From NCBI GenBank assembly GCA_964504985.1, contig CAZDFU010000001.1, forward strand, positions 1-64,000: a DNA stretch of 64,000 nucleotides, given 5' to 3'. The translations under genes and the position numbers were made by a program. The DNA is from CAZDFU01 sp964504985. GTDB lineage: Bacteria > Patescibacteriota > Microgenomatia > Daviesbacterales > UBA10151. The notes beneath the pieces are model-generated. The model was not told where the DNA came from, searched no databases, and was given only the letters and a program-made list of their open reading frames with translations. Shown here one piece after another: positions 60,020 through 64,000 of the stretch (position 1 is the first letter of the stretch; each line of letters begins with the position of its first letter).

Positions 60020-60755
60020 AATCTTCAACATAGGTTATAAATAATTTGGGGTTATGGGTATGCAAAAAATGCCCCATTCCCTCTACTATCACAATCTTAG
60101 AATTTTTTATTTTCTGATACATCCTTATCCCGTATTTTAATGGTACAGCCCTGTCTTCTTCTCCCCAAATAATCAATGTTTCATTTTTTATTTTTTCTAA
60201 ATCAGATGATAAATCCTCTTTTAAAGTTTTTACTAAAGCGTCTTTCATTACACCTGCATCATAATAATCTGACTCGAGTCTTATGTAAAACTTTTTCCTG
60301 ATAAGGGATTTAAGATTAAAAACATCCGGTACTAAAAAATGTCCAATTCTTGCCAGTGAATAAATGATTGACCTTTTTAAATTCATATCTGTTTTCATAC
60401 CTGATGCTCCTGCAATAACTAACTTATCAATTAGGTCTCCATTTTCAGCTGCCAGTCTTAACGAAACTTTCCCTCCAAAAGAATGTCCTAAAAGTGAGGG
60501 TTTTTTGATTCTCATTTTATTAATAAATTTTTCAATAATTTTGGCATAGTTATTTGAATTAAATACTTGTTTTGGAACATCACTTCTGCCAAAGCCGGGC
60601 AGATCAATTAACCAAAGCGTGTAATTTTGCGATAAAGATTCTATTAAGCCCCAAAATGTTGAAACATCCTGTCCCCAGCCATGAAGCATTATTAAGTCAG
60701 GTCCTTTACCAACTTTTTGGTAATAAATATTTAAACCATTAATAGCCGTGTACAT
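60012..60755 (-). CDS. Alpha/beta hydrolase
   Basis: The 247-residue enzyme has the oxyanion region 'MLHGWGQDVSTFW', nucleophile Ser in 'GHSFGGKVSLRLA', acid Asp in 'WGEEDRAVPL' and His in 'GMGHFLHT'. Substrates could be esters or a C-C hydrolysis product. It sits inside the murF-alr operon, overlapping murF and following alr directly, suggesting a link to cell-wall or amino-acid chemistry that the sequence does not define. Confidence 0.9.
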   Translation of the reverse strand: MYTAINGLNIYYQKVGKGPDLIMLHGWGQDVSTFWGLIESLSQNYTLWLIDLPGFGRSDVPKQVFNSNNYAKIIEKFINKMRIKKPSLLGHSFGGKVSLRLAAENGDLIDKLVIAGASGMKTDMNLKRSIIYSLARIGHFLVPDVFNLKSLIRKKFYIRLESDYYDAGVMKDALVKTLKEDLSSDLEKIKNETLIIWGEEDRAVPLKYGIRMYQKIKNSKIVIVEGMGHFLHTHNPKLFITYVEDYV

Positions 60756-61873
60756 TAGATGATTACCCTTTTTATTGATGATGCTAAATTGACTAAAATT
60801 TCATAAGGAATTTTTCCACAAAGTTTGGCTGTATTTATAATAGAATTTTTATCTTTTGGATTACCTGAATAAATTATTACCTCCTGACCCACTTTTGGAT
60901 TTTTTATATTAGTTAAATCAATTGCACAAATATTCATACTAATTCTGCCGACATATTTACAGTATTTATCATTAACCTGAACAAAGCCTATATTTGATAA
61001 ATTCCTATCAACTCCATCATAGTAACCAATTGGCAAGATTCCAAGAGTCATTTGTTTTTCGGCTCTAAATATTCCGTTATACCCTACTCTATCCTGGGTA
61101 TTTATTTTCTTAATCTGAATGATTTTGCTTTTTAATGAGAGAACGGGTTTTAATTTATGTTTTTTAGAAATGCCATACAGAGCAATACCTGTCCTTGCTA
61201 AATTTACGTTTACACCTTTAAGGTGTAAAGCTAAACCATCTGAGTTTTGCAGGTGGATCCATTTAGGATTAAAACCACTTTTTCTTATTATCTCCAATGC
61301 TTTTTTAAAGTTTTTAATTTGCATTTTATTTAAAGGATCTTTTTTATCATCAGATGAAGCAAAGTGTGACATTAAACCATCAATTGTTAAATTTTTAAAT
61401 TGTTTTAATGCTTTCAGCAGTTCAGGTAAATCTTCTAATTTTACCCCTTCCCTATTCATGCCAGTATCTACAAAAATATGTACCTTACATCCTGGTTGGT
61501 ATTTATTCAAAACCTGAGTAGTTTCTAAATCAAATAAAGCATACGAAAACGGGAGTTGTTTTACTTTTAAATTTCCAGGATCTGTATAGCCCATTATTAA
61601 AATAGGGGTTTTTATTCCTAATTTTAAAAGCTCATATGCCTCATACAATGAATCAACACAAAAATATGGGGCATTAACTGGATCCAAGATTTTGGCAACA
61701 ATATTTATCCCATGTCCATAAGCATTGCTTTTTAGAACTAGCGCTACTCTCACCTTTTTATCAATCAAGGATAGGTATCTATAATTTGAGAGCAGATTAT
61801 TTTTTGAAATCTCTATCAAATTTAAAACCCGATAATCTCTTTTAAATTTTCCTAGTAAATTATTAATCATCAA
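60755..61873 (-). CDS. alr: Alanine racemase
   Basis: The 372-residue PLP enzyme has the Schiff-base Lys48 in 'LVLKSNAYGHG', 'GLMSHFASSDD', 'LARTGIALYG' and a catalytic Tyr in 'VGYNGIFRA'. It supplies D-Ala to the ddl and murF steps encoded next door. It starts with two ATG codons; a TATAAT lies ~15 bases upstream on the minus strand (61888-61893). Confidence 0.94.
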   Translation of the reverse strand: MMINNLLGKFKRDYRVLNLIEISKNNLLSNYRYLSLIDKKVRVALVLKSNAYGHGINIVAKILDPVNAPYFCVDSLYEAYELLKLGIKTPILIMGYTDPGNLKVKQLPFSYALFDLETTQVLNKYQPGCKVHIFVDTGMNREGVKLEDLPELLKALKQFKNLTIDGLMSHFASSDDKKDPLNKMQIKNFKKALEIIRKSGFNPKWIHLQNSDGLALHLKGVNVNLARTGIALYGISKKHKLKPVLSLKSKIIQIKKINTQDRVGYNGIFRAEKQMTLGILPIGYYDGVDRNLSNIGFVQVNDKYCKYVGRISMNICAIDLTNIKNPKVGQEVIIYSGNPKDKNSIINTAKLCGKIPYEILVNLASSIKRVII

Positions 61874-61935
61874 ACGGCAGATTAATAATTATACTGCAAT
61901 GAAATATTTATTTCCTTTATCCAATATATTGTGGA

Positions 61936-61964
61936 TTGACTAAAGTTTATGTCTGATTTATTGT
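61936..61964 (+). promoter_or_regulatory. DUF6580 gene promoter, leaderless arrangement
   Basis: TTGACT (61936-61941), 17-base spacer, TATTGT (61959-61964). The predicted start coincides with the ATG at 61971. Confidence 0.55.
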
Positions 61965-61970
61965 GGTAAT

Positions 61971-62498
61971 ATGAATTTCAAACTACTTGCATTTATCTTA
62001 ATACTGCTTGGAATATTTTCCAGAATCATTCCTCATGCTCCAAATATTGCTGCAATCACTGCCCTAATGATTTTTAGCGGTAGCAACTTACCAAAAAGAT
62101 TTTTATGGGTGTCTTTTGCAGCTCTTTTCATCAGTGATTATTTCATTGGATTCTATGGAACTGATATGCTTTGGGTGTATGGAAGTTATGCCTTAATTGG
62201 CCTTTTAGGATTTTGGCTAAGGAGTCACAAAAAACCTACCAATGTTTTATTTACAGCTTTTAGCTCATCTGTTTTATTTTTCCTGATTACTAATTTTGGT
62301 GTCTGGGCCCCGCCAAATAATTGGTATCCTCATACTCTTGAAGGTTTAATTCAAAGCTATGCATTAGCACTTCCCTTTTTCAGAAATAGCTTAATTTCTG
62401 ATATAGCTTACACAGTGATTTTATTTGGGGGTTATGAATTGATTAAAAGATTTTCTAAGAATTACCTGCCCCAAAAACTTTTTCAACTGCTGTATTAA
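61971..62498 (+). CDS. DUF6580 family membrane protein
   Basis: The 175-residue protein has five membrane helices and the family pattern 'SRIIPHAPNIAAITALMIF', 'ISDYFIGFYG', 'FFLITNFGVW', 'WYPHTLEGLIQSYALALPFFRNS'. The family is widespread and uncharacterised, possibly a substrate-binding component of a vitamin-type transporter. Its 3' end overlaps the convergent murD by 44 bases. Confidence 0.85.
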   Translation: MNFKLLAFILILLGIFSRIIPHAPNIAAITALMIFSGSNLPKRFLWVSFAALFISDYFIGFYGTDMLWVYGSYALIGLLGFWLRSHKKPTNVLFTAFSSSVLFFLITNFGVWAPPNNWYPHTLEGLIQSYALALPFFRNSLISDIAYTVILFGGYELIKRFSKNYLPQKLFQLLY

Positions 62499-63807
62499 AT
62501 TTTCTTCCCCTATCAAATTCATTCTGGAAAAGATTAAATGAGGTTGCTCCCGGAGAAAAAAGAATTATGTCCCCAGGTTCTGCTATTTTTTTTATGTCAT
62601 TTAATAATTCATCCAAATTATTATATTGGCCTTTTCCTTTAACAATAAAAGGTTTTCTTAAATATTTTTTCAATTCATCTGTGGCATCACCTTCTATTAG
62701 AAATAACGCTTTAGCAGGATTATAAGTTTCAATTTCAGCTGCTAATTTATGATATTCCATTCCTTTATTCATTCCTCCTGCAATTAAAATAACATTGGGA
62801 TTTCCTAAAGAAGCAAGGGCATGAATAGTAGCAATAGGATTGGTAGAAGTAGAGTCATTAATGATCTTAATTCTCCTATATTCCCCTATCTCTTCCATTC
62901 TAAAAGGTTGACCCCTAAAATTTTGAAAAGCTTGAAGAATTATATTCTTATCAATTCCTATAGTTTCACAAACACTTTCTGCTGCCGCATAATTTTCTAA
63001 ATTGGCAGAACCCTTTAAGGGAAAATCTATATTTCTATTATCTTCTGAAAAATCCTCCTCACAAAAAAATGATATTTGAGATTTGATTCCTTTTAAAAAG
63101 TCATCTCTATTTAAAATTTTATTACATGAAATAAATAAAAAATCATCTGCTGTTTGACCTTTTGCAACAATTTTTTTTGCTTCAATATATTCTTCCATTG
63201 ATGAGTGCCAATTTAGGTGATCTGGATAAATATTAGTGATCAGTGCTATATGAGGAGAAAAATTTTTGTACTTTAAACAATGTAGCTGAAAAGAGGAAAT
63301 TTCTACAACAATCCATGGATCATTTTTTAAAAAAGGAATAACTTCCAAAATACTTTTACCAATATTTCCTGCAAAAATAACTTCTTTACCTGAAAGCTTC
63401 ATTACTTCATAAATTAAAGAAGCAGTTGTTGATTTGCCTTTGGTTCCTGTAACAGCAATAATTTTCTTCTGATTTGCAATTTGTAGAAAAATGGATAAAT
63501 CTGTTTCTACTTGTTTTCCTATTTCCTGGGCACATTGAAGATAAGGATTATTATCTCTTATTGCTGGGTTTCTGATAATAATATCTGCCCAGATAATATC
63601 TTCATTTTTATGTTCTCCCAGGGTATATTCAATATCAGGAAAATCTTTAAGTTGACTTAGTGAGTCTTTTAAGATCTCTTTAGATTTTAAATCAGTAACT
63701 TTAACTTTGGCTCCAAGTGAGGCAAAAAACCTAGCAGTACCTACACCGCCCTGATTCAAGCCCAAACCAAGTATTAATATTTTTTTGTCCTTGTAGATAT
63801 TTTCCAT
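62455..63807 (-). CDS. murD: UDP-MurNAc-L-alanine--D-glutamate ligase
   Basis: The 450-residue Mur ligase has an N-terminal Rossmann domain ('ILILGLGLNQGGVGTARFFASLGA'), the P-loop 'AVTGTKGKSTTASLIYEVM', 'NIYPDHLNWH' and 'NDSTSTNPIATIHAL'. It adds D-Glu to UDP-MurNAc-L-Ala. It is divergent from murI, which makes D-Glu, and their -10 boxes overlap. Confidence 0.95.
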   Translation of the reverse strand: MENIYKDKKILILGLGLNQGGVGTARFFASLGAKVKVTDLKSKEILKDSLSQLKDFPDIEYTLGEHKNEDIIWADIIIRNPAIRDNNPYLQCAQEIGKQVETDLSIFLQIANQKKIIAVTGTKGKSTTASLIYEVMKLSGKEVIFAGNIGKSILEVIPFLKNDPWIVVEISSFQLHCLKYKNFSPHIALITNIYPDHLNWHSSMEEYIEAKKIVAKGQTADDFLFISCNKILNRDDFLKGIKSQISFFCEEDFSEDNRNIDFPLKGSANLENYAAAESVCETIGIDKNIILQAFQNFRGQPFRMEEIGEYRRIKIINDSTSTNPIATIHALASLGNPNVILIAGGMNKGMEYHKLAAEIETYNPAKALFLIEGDATDELKKYLRKPFIVKGKGQYNNLDELLNDIKKIAEPGDIILFSPGATSFNLFQNEFDRGRKFNTAVEKVFGAGNS

Positions 63808-63823
63808 TTAAAGCTATTTTTGG

Positions 63824-63853
63824 TATTATATCGCTCTATGAACAGTAATCCAA
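63824..63853. promoter_or_regulatory. Overlapping divergent murD/murI promoters
   Basis: TATTAT (63824-63829, plus, for murI, TTTCCA at 17 bp) and TATAAT (63825-63830, minus, for murD, TTGGAT at 17 bp, 63848-63853) share five bases. Both genes act on D-glutamate supply and use. Confidence 0.55.
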
Positions 63854-64000
63854 TTGGAGTTTTTGATTCAGGCATTGGCGGATTAACAGTTGTCAAAGAA
63901 ATTATCCAACAGTTACCAAATGAAAATATTATTTATATAGGTGATACAGCCAGAGTTCCTTATGGCACTAGAGGCAAAGAAGTCATAGAAAAGTTCGCTT
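63838..64000 (+). CDS. murI: Glutamate racemase, N-terminal part (runs off the window)
   Basis: Only the first 54 residues are present. 'PIGVFDSGIGGLTVVKEI' contains the first catalytic-pocket Asp and Ser, and 'IIYIGDTARVPYGTRGKEVI' is the family's second block. The enzyme converts L-Glu to D-Glu for MurD. The ATG is 9 bases after the -10 box, with no SD. Confidence 0.93.
   Translation, partial: MNSNPIGVFDSGIGGLTVVKEIIQQLPNENIIYIGDTARVPYGTRGKEVIEKFA

Overview
The window is an AT-rich, gene-dense bacterial chromosome segment that most resembles Candidatus Patescibacteria (CPR), probably a Microgenomates-like lineage. This is inferred from small tightly packed genes, many short membrane or secreted proteins with no recognisable family, an rpsF-ssb-rpsR cluster with no rplI after it, a tRNA without an encoded CCA, and the mix of Mur-ligase, GalU, Lgt, KefB-like and type IV pilin-like genes. 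UGA is used as a stop (for example in ddl), so this is not the UGA-glycine code of Gracilibacteria. A run of ten N at 9090-9099 shows that the sequence is a scaffold joined from contigs.

Layout. 1-8000 is an accessory region: two diverged copies of a small ORF without a start codon (73-258 and 7742-7957) flank a 1018-aa repeat protein, a terminase-small-like gene, a terminase-large/Crp chimera, two small Cys-rich proteins (one with two C2H2 fingers), a broken flavin reductase, a disulfide oxidoreductase and a DUF1684 protein. 8000-13000: pilin-like protein, ychF, a Fic protein, a 5 x 10-bp iteron block and a PlsC-like acyltransferase. 12750-20120: rpsF-ssb-rpsR, two unknown proteins, two secreted or membrane proteases (CtpA, HtrA), then prmC, prfA and rpmE on the minus strand. 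20170-23960 (minus): a histidine T-box riboswitch controlling hisG-hisI-hisS and an EamA permease. 24500-47270: housekeeping genes (NTP transferase, dnaB, tRNA-Leu, M1 aminopeptidase, efp, galU, lgt, a two-component pair, pseudouridine synthase, KefB-like antiporter, tgt, yebC, ruvC) mixed with unknown membrane proteins. 47270-48194 is a 925-bp gene-free stretch that can fold into a nested RNA-like structure. 48195-52500: cohesin-like protein, Xer recombinase, and a divergent holin / amidase pair. 52507-64000: gyrA carrying a 447-residue intein at its catalytic tyrosine, def, and a peptidoglycan precursor cluster (ddl, murF, alr, murD, murI).

Three themes cut across the window. First, many genes have a -35/-10 promoter whose predicted transcription start falls within a few bases of the start codon, with no Shine-Dalgarno sequence, which suggests widespread leaderless transcription; a minority (accessory and his genes) have strong SD sites. 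Second, dispersed palindromic repeats of intergenic type sit in frame inside conserved genes (ychF, the M1 aminopeptidase, the pseudouridine synthase) or supply gene 3' ends (the acyltransferase, ddl). Third, several accessory genes are broken or fused (TerL/Crp, flavin reductase), from either real decay or scaffold assembly error.
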